Source of the DNA: a virus
DNA: 64,000 bases
Virus record (IMG/VR): IMGVR_UViG_3300008266_007780
Location: 1-64,000 of that record
Strand: one strand, 5' to 3'
A program made the translations under genes and the position numbers. Positions 27,201-38,000 of this stretch are shown one piece after another. The notes under the pieces are model-generated. The model was not told the DNA's origin. It ran no database searches and saw only the letters and a list, made by a program, of their open reading frames with translations. How positions within the stretch are numbered: the stretch's first letter is position 1; each line of letters starts with the position of its first letter.

Positions 27201-28670
27201 ATTTATATTGATAAGACAATACTTTGTTTAGATAAGAGTTGTTCTCAAATTAGAATAACCGGTAAGTTTAACCCTGGTTTCCAAGATAGAATTATTCTTA
27301 GTAGAGCTTTAAATTCAAATGCAGATTTTGGTACTGATAAGTATGTTGTAAAAAAACAATCAGCAACTGAAGGTTACTCAAGAACAGAAAAAGGAGTATA
27401 TAAAGGAACTGGTTCTTTTGTTGCTGGATTTACTCCTGAAGACTATGAGAAGAGATTTATTTTTGAAAAAGCAAGAGGAGCAGGAAATAATGATAATGAA
27501 GCTTTTGCAATTGTAGATCAAGTTTATAATGATCCAGTTCTTAAAGCAAAGTTCAGAAGAGATTATCTTACTATGTTAGGTATACCTAATGTACCTGCAA
27601 ATGATGAGGAACTACTCAAGCCTGACTTTTATAAAACAAGATATGCTGATGTAACACGTGGTATTGAAGGTGTTCTTAGTAAAGAAGGAGCAAGACCAGT
27701 TATAGGTGATGAACAACTTGCAGGGTTTGAACACTTTGATGCATTTGGTTTTAGTCCTGATGTTAAGTATGAATACTCTCCAGGTGAACTTATAAATAAA
27801 GAAGTTCCAGATCCTGAAGGTAATCCAATGCCTATTAATGTACCGGTACCTCAGTATGCTCCGTATTGGTTACAAGATACAATAGCTACTGCAGGTGCAT
27901 TTAACAGAATGTATAGCAGACAAGATCAGTATCCTTCATCTCAAAGAGTTGACTTTGAAGAACCAAGAGGTCCATTCTTAGATCCTGCTAGAGAAGTTGC
28001 TGCCCGTGAAGAAACTACCAATAAAGTTCTTAACTACCTAAGTAAAACAATGGGGCCTCAAAGCTATGGTAGTGTAGCATCTAAAATAATGGGTGAGGAA
28101 TCAAGAGATGTAGCAGACATTCTTTCAAGATACAATGATGCAAATGTTCAACTTGCTAGACAAGATGAATATGCAGGTGTAGATATAAGAAACAAAGAAT
28201 CAGCAGCAAGAGCAGCAGCAGCTCAGCAGTATGTAGATCAAATGAATTACATGTTGGCTAAAAAACAAAATACTAAACTTGCTGATAAAAAGTATCTTGA
28301 AGATCAATTAAAGAGTGCAATTACTAACAGATGGAAAACAGATGCACTTAATCAACTATATCCTGATTATGCTGTTGATCCATCAATTGGTGGAAGACTA
28401 CTAAAGAAACCAGGTTATAAAACTCCAAGACCAGAGAGAGGAACTGAACTTGAAGATCTTTATCAGAAGTACTATAACCTTACTAAGGATGAGGAACAAG
28501 CTACTAAACTTGCAATTATAGATTATAATAAGTCTACAGGAAGTGCTACAAATAGCATGTACCCAGCTGAAGCTATGATGGCACTTTATGATAATAGAAA
28601 AGAAGGTGGTGACACAGCAGGAGGTGTTTATGTAATGGGTAGCAATGTTTTCCCATTCATGTTCTACTAA
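24243..28670 (+). CDS. Giant virion cargo/structural protein (1,475 aa), function unknown
   Basis: The protein begins with a basic stretch, then TRAQYG, followed by Gln-rich and Glu-rich low-complexity sequence (about residues 35-160). Further copies of the motif are LTRAQAG and IQAQYG, with many KxGG/KEGG tracts (KEGGSTDK, RGQKGGAIMAKGG, YKQGGELDK). The middle has DINGDGFPEHYKITGPR and HSSGGVPLNLPDGTFIFSD, a block I associate with crAss-like virion proteins. The C-terminal third is helical. No catalytic motif is evident. The repeated RAQxG/KAQxG motif links it to the neighbouring cargo proteins. Its own promoter element and two flanking hairpins suggest expression separate from the genes upstream. 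Confidence 0.55.
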   Translation: MEKRRVRIYKAEDGGKVVTPLSDFITRAQYGTQQQQVDPQQLVMKVVSLIAPVDLGGQGNDPNQVYAQLAKSYGEEAATRIINAAAQYLQQAQSNSAQEQTAQSEAPLSDQLSIQEDLIAEERKRQQLAQEEEFVQEDENFMNELLYEQPTAKEGGSTDKLKNKFVRSAVKLAKKQLGDTIDQPQETADSTDIMDGRQKKTTDFLSTIKNNVVLSQIEKQAESFFEQQFGGMTGGDLYKFVYGGNDPSIPDLTRAQAGLTVTDRWGNSKSLSQEEAEYWKEQSAANPELRLTDLSFTSEAPESEQELTDQEKAFMAAGKMTGNPYQGYYYNPVPYSTDNIFNAFLPFNQGRKKYIPGMPQYLNTTLPFTGPTGEMPTGFSMTKERLGPGAKKYTYRPLYDQAESESDLTEEKRNRRKDKDRQGPFANLGERTKYGFKKMFQPNEDKTRSFKGFMSKMFTKPIQAQYGLQKFQGIDQGNQVNNQNQDIPFLKPKSMQEVWDKTRPEIMESWGLEEPSSDQFLKDWEQSTYELKEFDPQQALLATNVIGNKVGQVAEMFDKGRRQAMRNMYEGQTMDNIAADTFYTEPGRYFPNRETAFTAQKPGAPQGEGFEGVIGRGQKGGAIMAKGGTPYPQRFGSLAIIPTAMGGNDIDQYTGEKKVEVKDSISRVPREEANLEAEGGETAYGDINGDGFPEHYKITGPRHSSGGVPLNLPDGTFIFSDTRSMKITDPKILKMFGKTPKKGGYTPADLAKQYDINTYRKVLQDPNSDKLEKKTAELMIKQFNIKLGALALAQESKKGFPQGIPEVARPYMESMGLRDEDILPKSKLAEAQAEATPEEMDMMAMTSEEGMPAEDEMMQAPMAMYGMTMGGYDLPFAPSDYMYKQGGELDKYQDKGEVKTSPKVYTKESLPEGAVIKTSKDAWNLKTGEFVLQPDGTYRKVTAVKFDPRKVAVDTGTKKQTVQDFMSQAPENKQIIERANAIIEKGIYIDKTILCLDKSCSQIRITGKFNPGFQDRIILSRALNSNADFGTDKYVVKKQSATEGYSRTEKGVYKGTGSFVAGFTPEDYEKRFIFEKARGAGNNDNEAFAIVDQVYNDPVLKAKFRRDYLTMLGIPNVPANDEELLKPDFYKTRYADVTRGIEGVLSKEGARPVIGDEQLAGFEHFDAFGFSPDVKYEYSPGELINKEVPDPEGNPMPINVPVPQYAPYWLQDTIATAGAFNRMYSRQDQYPSSQRVDFEEPRGPFLDPAREVAAREETTNKVLNYLSKTMGPQSYGSVASKIMGEESRDVADILSRYNDANVQLARQDEYAGVDIRNKESAARAAAAQQYVDQMNYMLAKKQNTKLADKKYLEDQLKSAITNRWKTDALNQLYPDYAVDPSIGGRLLKKPGYKTPRPERGTELEDLYQKYYNLTKDEEQATKLAIIDYNKSTGSATNSMYPAEAMMALYDNRKEGGDTAGGVYVMGSNVFPFMFY

Positions 28671-28686
28671 ACTTAATAAGTTTAGT
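28666..28686 (+). terminator. 9-bp hairpin containing the stop codon of the 1,475-aa gene
   Basis: ACTAAACTT and AAGTTTAGT pair perfectly around the loop AAT. The stop codon TAA (28668-28670) sits in the left arm, as in the near-identical hairpin at 24181-24201. An A/T-rich stretch follows. Confidence 0.4.
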
Positions 28687-28730
28687 AAACTTTTAAAATT
28701 TTAATAGTTTTACAAAAGAGATAAAAAACT

Positions 28731-31700
28731 ATGGCTACGTATTTACAAGGTGTCGAAGATTACATACCCCAGTTTCAACCATTTGATCCTGACTTAAATT
28801 TTTATGCTAATGTTCTTCAGACAAAGCAAACTCAGTATGACAGTAACTGGAAAGCATTAAATAAGATTTATGGTCAATACTTCTATTCTGATCTTTCACG
28901 TGAAAATAACATTGCAAAAAAAGATGAATTAATAAAACAAATTGATTTTAATCTACGTAGAATATCAGGGCTAGATTTATCTCTTGAACAAAATGTAGAA
29001 CAAGCTCTTCAAGTCTTCAAGCCATTTTATGAAGATCAGTTTCTGATGAAAGATATGGCTTGGACTAAAAACTACATTAATAATAGAACAGGTGCTTTAA
29101 ATCTTAAGAACTCTAAAGATGAAAAGAACCGTGAAATGTACTGGGATACTGGAGTACGTGCTATGGATTATATGCGTGAAGAATTTAGATCAGTATCTGA
29201 TGATGAGTCATTAAGATTTCAAAATGTAGAATACACCCCATATAAAAACATAAACAAGCTTTATATGGATCTTGCTAAGGCTTCTGGAATTCAAGCAGAA
29301 ACCCCTAGTTGGTCTGAGGACGGTAGGTACAAAATAATTACAAAGAACGGTAAACAAATAATAGAGCCACTTACATACTTGTTTAAAGCTCATGCTTCAA
29401 ATGATCCACAGTTACAAGATATCTATAGAACACAAGCTTATGTAAATAGAAAAGATTATGTAACTCAGAATGCTTCAAGATTTGAAGGAGACCTAGTAGC
29501 TGCAGAAAGAGCGTATCTTACTGAGCAATATGGTACTATTCAAAACTATGTAAACCAGAATAAAGCTGAGAGTTCTCAAGAAAAGGTTGTTAATGATACC
29601 AACAAAAGGGAAGCAGTACAGGCCATAGAGTCAGGTAATGGCACAATGTTTACAGAAGAGTATCTTAGAAGACTAGAAGAAGCTTCAGGTCCAATTGATG
29701 CAACTGATGCATATAATACTCAGCTTCAAGAAACAATGTCTGATGGTAACTCAACATCTACCACAAATAGTTATACTCCAGAACAAGCAGAAGAGTTAGA
29801 TATACTTAGATCTAAAGTAGATGCTGGTACTGCAGCAATGTTAATGAATCAAGATATAGCAGAAGCAGCTTATGTATATTCATTTAAAGATTACAAAGTA
29901 TCAGTAGAAGCAGATCCTTATGCCCTTGAAAGTTTTAGGCAGTCAAATAGGGAGAAGCTTGTTGAGATGAAAAGAAAAGCAGATGAAAAAAATCTTGCTG
30001 TTGAGTATGGTTTAAAAACTAATTACTATGTGATTGACAATGTAACAGGTGCAATTAAAGTCAATCCTAAGTATGATCAGACACTAGTAAAAGTAGATGC
30101 AGGTTCTGGTGCAACGACTGAACCATTTAGTATGCAGGAACAAAATGAAGACTTTATTCAAGAAGCTGGAGAAGAATACGGTGAGTCTTGGGTCAAAAGT
30201 ATGAGTGGTTTACTTTCTGCATATCAAAGAGGAAATAATGTATCAAACGGTCAACTCTCAGGTATACTTGGAGAAGGAATGATGAACTATGGCCGTTTGT
30301 CAACTGATGATATGTTAAGTCAACATATCTCAGCAGGTATGGCATTAAAAAGAGCAACTCAACCTTGGACAGAAGGATTTTTATCTAGAGCATCAAGAAC
30401 TGTTGCTAATCCTGTAGCTGCACTTAAGGAGATGGCAGAGAGTCCAGCTAAATTTTTACAGGATAAAAACTTTGATCAACTTAAAAAGGTTAAAGATGGT
30501 GTAGATAGATTCATGTATGAAAGAGTTGCTGTTGGTGATCAAACAGCATTAAATTATTTTGGTATTGTTGGTCAGGCAAATGGACAACTTGTCTTTAATC
30601 CAGATTTACCTGAAACTAAAATGAATGTCAATTTTGATAGGTATCTTCTTAGTAAGAGAGCTTATCAATTAGCGTCAGATAAAAATACTGAAATATTTGA
30701 AAAGGAATTTCAAGATAGTGAAAGTAATCAGTTTGCAAAAGTATTCTGGAACGATGGTCAAGTATTGGATGAAGAAACTTTTATTAAAAAAGCAAAAGAC
30801 CAATTATTATCACAAGATTTAGTTGAAGGAAGAATTGGTGAACTAAAAGATCTTGATTATTTAACAGGCTATCAAGGAGATCGTAGCAGTAAAAGAATTC
30901 AACAAAAATATCCACTTTCTGCTAAGCAACAGAAAGAGTTTGATGCATTTATTACAAGAGTTAGGAATAGCAAAGAAGGGAAGTATATTTTTAATGATGC
31001 ATCAAGAAGAGATAGACTTATTAGAAACTGGTATGCAAAAGAATTTAATTTAGATCCAACTTCTGGTAGAAAAAGATCTGGATATCAAACTGAAGAAGAA
31101 CTAAGTACTTTGTATAAACAATATAAAGAAAAGTTGATATCTCTTACTGTATCTAACAAACTTGTATCTGTTACTGATTCTATTAATGATATTAAATCTG
31201 AAGGTGGTAAGTTTGCAATTACTTCTCAAAACTCAGGAAGATTTGTAAATCTTAATGCAAACGGTACACCAGGTTATAATGCATTTGTTCAGTTTGCAAG
31301 TGGTGACATGCAAAAGCTTTCTAAATCACAGTATGAATTCTCATTTGATGGAAACAATGTAACAGGATTTGATAATGATGAATTAGAAAGTCCTGATGCA
31401 AGAAGAAACATAGGAATGCAGGTTCTTTCACTCTATACTAACTTATTAAATAAAGGAGAAAAATTTCAAGACCCTGAACTTTATCAAGGACAGATTGGAA
31501 AAGAAGATAGAAATAAAGGAGTAATGGTTTTTTATCCAAAGCTTGACGCACTTCAATCACTTATTGGAACTGACAAAAAACCAGGTATGATAACCCAAGA
31601 GCAAGCTAACCGTATGGTACAGAATGGTATTGCAATTGCTGCTCCAAGAAGTATATGGAAAAATGAATTGTTTACAAATGCTAAAATTGGAGGACTAGAG

Positions 31701-31748
31701 GCAATTTTAAATATGAGGATCCGTATAGTGGTGGATTCCAAATTATAA
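28731..31748 (+). CDS. Virion cargo protein, zero-frame product (1,005 aa); likely extended by -1 frameshift
   Basis: A largely helical, charged protein starting MATYLQGVEDYIPQFQPFD, without recognisable catalytic motifs. Its position between giant cargo genes and its acidic helical make-up suggest an ejected or internal virion protein. The last 11 residues (MRIRIVVDSKL) look unlike the preceding sequence, whereas the -1 frame continues with YEDPYSGGFQIIKDN and stays open to 32017. At the switch is T TTA AAT (31706-31712). A -1 slip would give a 1,095-aa product: 994 residues up to the slip plus 101 more. If no frameshifting occurs, the sequence may simply contain a one-base error or mutation. 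The start at 28731 follows an A-rich leader (GATAAAAAACT). Confidence 0.7.
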   Translation: MATYLQGVEDYIPQFQPFDPDLNFYANVLQTKQTQYDSNWKALNKIYGQYFYSDLSRENNIAKKDELIKQIDFNLRRISGLDLSLEQNVEQALQVFKPFYEDQFLMKDMAWTKNYINNRTGALNLKNSKDEKNREMYWDTGVRAMDYMREEFRSVSDDESLRFQNVEYTPYKNINKLYMDLAKASGIQAETPSWSEDGRYKIITKNGKQIIEPLTYLFKAHASNDPQLQDIYRTQAYVNRKDYVTQNASRFEGDLVAAERAYLTEQYGTIQNYVNQNKAESSQEKVVNDTNKREAVQAIESGNGTMFTEEYLRRLEEASGPIDATDAYNTQLQETMSDGNSTSTTNSYTPEQAEELDILRSKVDAGTAAMLMNQDIAEAAYVYSFKDYKVSVEADPYALESFRQSNREKLVEMKRKADEKNLAVEYGLKTNYYVIDNVTGAIKVNPKYDQTLVKVDAGSGATTEPFSMQEQNEDFIQEAGEEYGESWVKSMSGLLSAYQRGNNVSNGQLSGILGEGMMNYGRLSTDDMLSQHISAGMALKRATQPWTEGFLSRASRTVANPVAALKEMAESPAKFLQDKNFDQLKKVKDGVDRFMYERVAVGDQTALNYFGIVGQANGQLVFNPDLPETKMNVNFDRYLLSKRAYQLASDKNTEIFEKEFQDSESNQFAKVFWNDGQVLDEETFIKKAKDQLLSQDLVEGRIGELKDLDYLTGYQGDRSSKRIQQKYPLSAKQQKEFDAFITRVRNSKEGKYIFNDASRRDRLIRNWYAKEFNLDPTSGRKRSGYQTEEELSTLYKQYKEKLISLTVSNKLVSVTDSINDIKSEGGKFAITSQNSGRFVNLNANGTPGYNAFVQFASGDMQKLSKSQYEFSFDGNNVTGFDNDELESPDARRNIGMQVLSLYTNLLNKGEKFQDPELYQGQIGKEDRNKGVMVFYPKLDALQSLIGTDKKPGMITQEQANRMVQNGIAIAAPRSIWKNELFTNAKIGGLEAILNMRIRIVVDSKL
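31706..31739 (+). promoter_or_regulatory. Candidate programmed -1 frameshift signal
   Basis: The heptamer T TTA AAT is in phase with the upstream frame (X XXY YYZ pattern). Four bases later GGATCC (31717-31722) can pair with GGATTCC (31733-31739), with one bulged T and a 10-base loop. GGAGG (31689-31693) lies 12 bases upstream, a placement like the stimulatory Shine-Dalgarno element of dnaX. Slipping yields ...EAILN-YEDPYSGGF... and joins the two open frames without a gap. Confidence 0.6.
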
Positions 31749-32017
31749 AAGATAATACAGCTTCAACAGGATATAGAGTTCTCCTTACTACTAAACAAAT
31801 AAATGATTTTACAGGTAAAATGGTAACTGAAACAAGAGTTATGCCTGAAGTAAACTTTGGGAAAAATTTGGACATGACTTATCTTATGCTTCGTAATCAA
31901 TTTGCTAAACAGTCAAGTATTAATATAAGTGATTACAAACTTGCTGTAGAAGGAATACGTCAACAAAAAGAAATGGAAGCATATAGAGCTAATCAACCGT
32001 TAACACTTAAAAGATAA
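31712..32017 (+). CDS. C-terminal part of the 28.7-kb cargo protein in the -1 frame
   Basis: This frame is open from 31685 to 32017 and continues the upstream protein as YEDPYSGGFQIIKDNTASTG and then YRVLLTTKQINDF. The only internal ATG that could start it independently is at 31820 (65 aa), which would discard sequence that reads like normal protein. It ends two bases before the next ATG, so the whole unit fits normal gene spacing here. The most likely reading is translation by frameshift from 28731. An independent 65-aa gene is less likely. Confidence 0.6.
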   Translation, partial: YEDPYSGGFQIIKDNTASTGYRVLLTTKQINDFTGKMVTETRVMPEVNFGKNLDMTYLMLRNQFAKQSSINISDYKLAVEGIRQQKEMEAYRANQPLTLKR

Positions 32018-32019
32018 TC

Positions 32020-35000
32020 ATGGTAGATCAGAATATAAATCCAGAAGAGTTTAATGGAGCATTAGGTCCTTTTGATTCAGGTACAACTGATATTAAATCA
32101 TTCCTACCTTTTCAAGGTAACATGCCCACATATGAACCTATTAATACTCCTTCTCCAGTGCAAAGAGTTAATCCAAATTCTAATTTGGATAACTCAATGT
32201 ATCCGGTTAAAGATAGTATTACCGGTTTACCACCTTACACAGATCAAGTTCCAAGAGTAGGGAAAATGACAGCTGAGCAAAAGGCTAATGCTTTTTTTAA
32301 TTATACATACAATCAATTAAATAACTATCAAGATAACGATGCTTATGCTAAAATACAATCATATGACCCCTCAGCTAACGGGGCTCATAGAGCAAGGTAT
32401 TTAGCATATGGACAAAAAACATTTGATAAGGTAGGGTTCAATCCTCTTATTAATAATGAAGCACTCTTTAATGCAAATACAAGTATACTAGATGATTTTA
32501 GTAGAATGTTTACTACATCATTCTTTCCTTTGTTTGGTAGAGGTATTATTGCTAATCCTAAGAGTTACGCAGGTCTTTTTACTGGTGACTTTGGACAAGA
32601 TATTGCAGAAGCCGCAGCATATGAAGAAGCCAATGCTATTGGTTATTCATCAAAAGGAGGTGTAGGTGCCTTTCTTAATAATACACTAAATAGTTTTGCC
32701 TATACAGCAGGTATCTTAGTGGAAGCTGCCGCAGAAGAAGCACTTATAGGAGCAGCTATAGGTTCTAGAGGTGGTGTTGGTGGCGCAGGAGTAGGTGCTG
32801 GTGTAGGTGCTGGAGCTGGTTTATTGAAGGGTTTATTTCAAATACCAAAAGCACTATACAGTATGTCAAAGAATGGTGCAAAAATAATGGCCAATCTTAA
32901 AAATCTAGATAATGTAAATGAAGCAAGAACTGCATTTAATGCTTCTGCAAAAGTAGTAGGTGATTTCTTAAATCCTTTTGATAATACAATTAAAGCTCTT
33001 AGAGGAGGAGATAATATTTTAGAGAATGCTAACAATATTGGTAAACTAGCAAGAGCTAAAAATACATTTGCTGGATTCTATCTTGATGTAAGAAATATGA
33101 ACATGGCTTTATCTGAAGCTAGACTTGAAGGAGGATTTGTTGAAAATAATACATACAAGCAACTATATGATGAGTACTATTCTAAGTTTGGTGTAGCACC
33201 AGATACAGAGAAGCAAAAAGAATTTAGACAAACAGCAAAACAAGCCGGTGCCGATGCAGTATTGTATAATAGCTTTTTAATATTTGGAAGTAATAAACTG
33301 GTGATGCCTTCACTAATGAAGGGTACTCTAATGAAGAGAATGACTAATTATAGTGAGGATATTTTAAATCTTGACAACAAAGCTAAAGTTATTCTTACTA
33401 AAGAAGGTTTTAAAGCTGTTGAAGTTAATCTTAAAAATTCTTTAAAGGCATTAAAGAATCCTGTTACATATGGTAGATCTGCAGCTGCTTATTTTAAAGC
33501 AAACATAACTGAAGGTCTTCAGGAAAACTTTCAAAATGTAATTGCTGATTACACTCAAAAAAGATATACTGAGGCTTTTTATGAGCCTGCCAAGATGACT
33601 TTTGACTATAAAAAAGGTCTACTCAAAGATGCAATGCTAAGTCAAATAAGTCCTGAAGGATTTGAAACATTTGCTTCTGGATTTGTAATGGGTGGTTATA
33701 GTAAAATTCTTACTGGTGGATATGAACTTCTTGCTGATAACTATCACAAATTTGTTAAAGATCCAAAAGGATATGACAACTATGTAAAAGGTAGAAAAGA
33801 AACAGCAGAGTCTATTGCTAAAAGATTAAATAAAGTATATCAGAATCCTAAAGATTTCTTTAATAGCCGTTATTTTAATTATGGTCACCAAGTCCTTCTA
33901 TCTAAAACTCAAGACTCAGAAGATCTAACTCCAAAAGAAGCAGTTGATGCATTAGATGATAGCTTTATTACTAATCTCACTACTATCCTGAGAACAGGAA
34001 CAATGCATCACTTTATTGACAACTTTGAAAAGTTAAAGCAACTTACACCTGAAGAAGTTGAAAAAGAACTTAGCCTTGAAGCAGGTGAAGGACAAAAAGC
34101 ACTAGATAGAATAGATACTATTATAGCTAGAGCTAAAAGAATGGATAAAAGATACCAAGCATCTCTTAAGATGCAAAGTGGTATTGATCTAAATAACTTC
34201 AAGGAAGGTACTGATGAATATAGAAAAGCTGCTTTGTTAAATGAAGCCTTTGAGGTATCTAGAGCTAACCTTGTCTTTATGGGGGAAAGCTTTGATAGAA
34301 ACTTAGAAAGAATACAAACAGTAAGTAATGAAGTATTAAATCTTGTAAATCAAAGTGATAAGATTGCCGCATCAGATATTATGGCACTCACTTCTACAGA
34401 TAGACTTACTAATGAATTAAACATTCTTCAAACAGAAATAGAATCACTTAAAGGAGTAACCGATCCTTCTGCTGTAAAACAACTTGATAAGGTTACTGAA
34501 AAAGTTGAAAAACTCAGAAGAATTCAAACTAGTCTTTCTGCATTAGATCCTTCAGAGTTTGCAATAACAGTAAGTAATTCTATTTTACAGAACATTGATG
34601 AAACTGCTACTGATGAAGAAGTAAAAAAAGCTATAGAAGAAAACTTTGCAGAAAAAGCTGCAGAGATGGCAAAAGAAATAGTAGAAGATGTAAAGTCAAG
34701 TACTATTGAATATCTTAAAACAATTACTGGAGGTACAAATGAGTATAATATTCTAATGAATAAACTTTCTTCACAAGAAGGAATTAAATCTATTGATTCA
34801 TTAGTTAGTTCAATTATTGACTTACAAAAGCTTGATGCAGAAGCAGCAGCACTTGCATCTGCTGTAACAGCACTTTCAGATCCAGAAGAGTTCTTAGAGC
34901 ATGTCAACAGAAACTTTAAGTGGATGAGTGACATGTATAACAACAGATCAGAATACTTTAAAGATGTTGTTAATACAAGTATAGAACAAAAAGAATATAA

Positions 35001-38000
35001 TGACTTACTTCAAAAACTTGCAGACAAAGGTATATATGTAGATCTTGATGAATTTGCTGCATGGATAGAAGATAAAAGAAATCTACCTACTCAATTTGAG
35101 GATGCGGTAAATAAAAGAATTATAACTCAAGATACTCCTTTGTATAGAGAATACCTTGATCTTTTCTTAGAGCTTGCAGATATACAAAAAGAAAAACCTG
35201 CCGGTGAAAGAGCAAATGCTGATGAACTTCTCAAAGGAAGAATAGCTGAGGAAGATGAGAAGATGCAAAAAGAACTTGATGAAGCTAAAAAAATCTATGA
35301 TCAAGAACTAAAGCAAGAAGTAGGGTATAATGAAAAAGAAATTGAAGACTTAAAAGAAGTAGCAGTAGATACTTCAGAAGAAGAAAAACAAATTACTGCA
35401 ATGTCTGAAGCTGCAAAGGCTATTGAAGATTTACCACTTTTAACTGAAGAAGATTTAACTACTCAACAAGCTTTTGTTGCAGAAGCTAAAATTAACTTTA
35501 ATATTACAAATGAAGAGTTTAATAACAAGCTTGACGAAGTACTTTCTAATCCTGAAAAAATAAAAGCTTCAATCACTTTATCTAAAGCTGATTCAGATAC
35601 CACACTTTTAAGGACAGATCCTGGAAAACAGTTTTTAACTTATAGATATGCTATTCCAGAACTTCTAAAAGAAAAAATAGAAGAATTACAATCTAAGGTA
35701 GATTCTGCCAAAGAATCAGCTGAAGTAGTTGATATTGATGTAGCATCTACTGAAGCTAAGAAAAGATATGATGCAAAAGTTGCTGAGATAACTCAGAAGT
35801 ATGAAAACATAAAAGCTGACCTGGTAGAAGAATACCGTAGACAAGGTGCTAAAGCTACTGATGCTTCAGAAGCAAAAGCTTATGTAAAAGTTTCTATTGA
35901 TACTCCTTGGGATCAACTTCCTGAAGATCTTAAAGCAGACTTAGAAAAAATGTTTGAGAAGTATAGAAAGGAAAAATTCAAATCTGAAAAAGATCCTGCA
36001 AGATTATCTATACTAAAACAAAACTGGTTAAAAACTCAAGGCTCATTTATTGAGGCATACAACACTTCAAAAGCAGGAGAAAGAGAAACAGAAGAAGTTC
36101 TAGTAGCAGAACCTCCTACTCTTACTTTTAAACCAGTAACACCAGAAGAATTAAGAACTAAAAATCTTGAAGAGTTATCTAAGCTCATTAAAGATATGCA
36201 GTTTCAGTACTCTTCAAAAACTATAGTTGATGCAAAAGGAAAAACTAAAACTCTTACTAAAGCACAATTAGAGCAACTTAATAAAGAAATAAGAGCACTA
36301 CAGGGTTATCTTTCATACCGTAGATCTGTAGCAGATATTACAACTCCAGAAGCAGAAATAGTTTCTACTATTGAGGCCCTAATTAAAGATGGTTCAGAGA
36401 ATGTAGAAGTTATTAAAGATAAAAACGGAAGAACAATTGGTAGAAGAATCAAGGGTATTGATTATGAAGAAGGAGAATATGCTACTAGAGTAACATCTGA
36501 AAAAGAAAGAGTAGTAAAAGCAATTGATCCTAACTATAAAGCTTATGTCTACAATGCTTTACGAGAACCTATTGTTACTGATCCAAACACAGGACAGTTG
36601 GTAAAAAAACCATCTAAGATTGAGACAATGGTAAAACGTGTAGAGATACTTAACTACGCAACAGAAGAAGAAAAAGTAAATGCTTTCATTGAACAATTAA
36701 AATCAGCTTTTGGTAAAGGTGAAATTCAAAAGTTTGGTGCACAGTGGAAGTATGACAGACTTAAAGATTATTTCTTAGGTGCTGAACCAAAGGAATTTAA
36801 TTTTGAAAATGTAAAAGAGATTGTAACAGAACTTGCTGACAAAGAATCATCAGAAACAGGCACACTGATTGACTCTTTATCTAGAGACTATCTTGCAGGT
36901 AAACCAATTAAGAGACCTTCAACAATGTCTGAGAAGGCATTTAAAAATCTAAAAGAGGTACTAAATAAGATATTAGACAAAGCAAAAGATGGTAAGCTTA
37001 CTCTTGTACCTAAAGATATCTTGTTGTATGATCCTAACTATGTTTCTGAAGACGGTAAAAAAGGCATCACAGGAGAGATTGACCTTCTACTAGTTGATAG
37101 TGATGGTAACTTCTATATTGTTGACTTTAAGACTGGTCATTCTGGTGTTTGGAAAAATTTTAATGCTCAACCACAAACTATTGATCTTAGTGAAGCTTAT
37201 ACTTGGTCAATAAAGGATGCACCTAAATTAACAGACTTAGATGCCGTTAATTGGGAAGCTTTAGGTTATGAGTCATATGAAGAGTTTAATGCTTCATATG
37301 ATAATGACATTAAATCAATTAGTGTTCTTTCTACAGAAGGTTCAGACAAAAAGGGTATTATCAACGGTACTATTAAAGTTTATTTTGAAAAGGGTGCTGG
37401 TAAAAAAGCTGTTAACATAGATGTAGAGTTTAAAAAACCAACATATGTTTTTACTCCTGAGTTTAGTAGAAGACCAGAGTATGCTACGCAGCTTACTTTC
37501 TATAGAAACCTGTTTGCAAACATGACAGGTATAATGCCTAAAGAGATTAGAATTCTTCCTATAGAAACTAAGATTAATGAAGAGGCACAGATTGAAAGTC
37601 TTCAGTTAGCATCTATTGCAGATCCTGAATCTGGTTTTATTACTATAGAACCGGTTGACATGGTTAATGAGTTAGTACCTGTTACTTTGGCTCCTTCTGC
37701 AAAAAGAGCAAAACCAAAAGCTGATATAGAAGCTAAGAAAGCTGATATAGAGAAAGAGTTAGAAAAAGTAAAAGAAAGAAAAATAGGAAATACATTTACT
37801 TTAGGAAAAGATGTACGAATTATAGTGAATGGATTACCTGGTATAATAAAAAAAGGAGAAACCATAACTATAAAAAATGTATCTGCTCCTGGAAAAAGTA
37901 AATTAACAGGAGTACTATCAAAAGATGCTCCTGACAGAACGCATTATTCTTTTGATGTAACTGGATTTAAAGGTGAAATTATAAATAAACCAGGACAAGC

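Noticed and set aside
31820-32017. Independent 65-aa gene starting at 31820
   Set aside because: The frame is open for another 108 bases upstream with good protein sequence joining the preceding gene, so it is better read as the C-terminus reached by a -1 shift.
34524-34943. 139-aa minus-strand ORF inside the 2,599-aa gene
   Set aside because: Low-complexity Ser/Ile-rich translation, fully antisense to clear coding sequence, no leader or neighbours on that strand.
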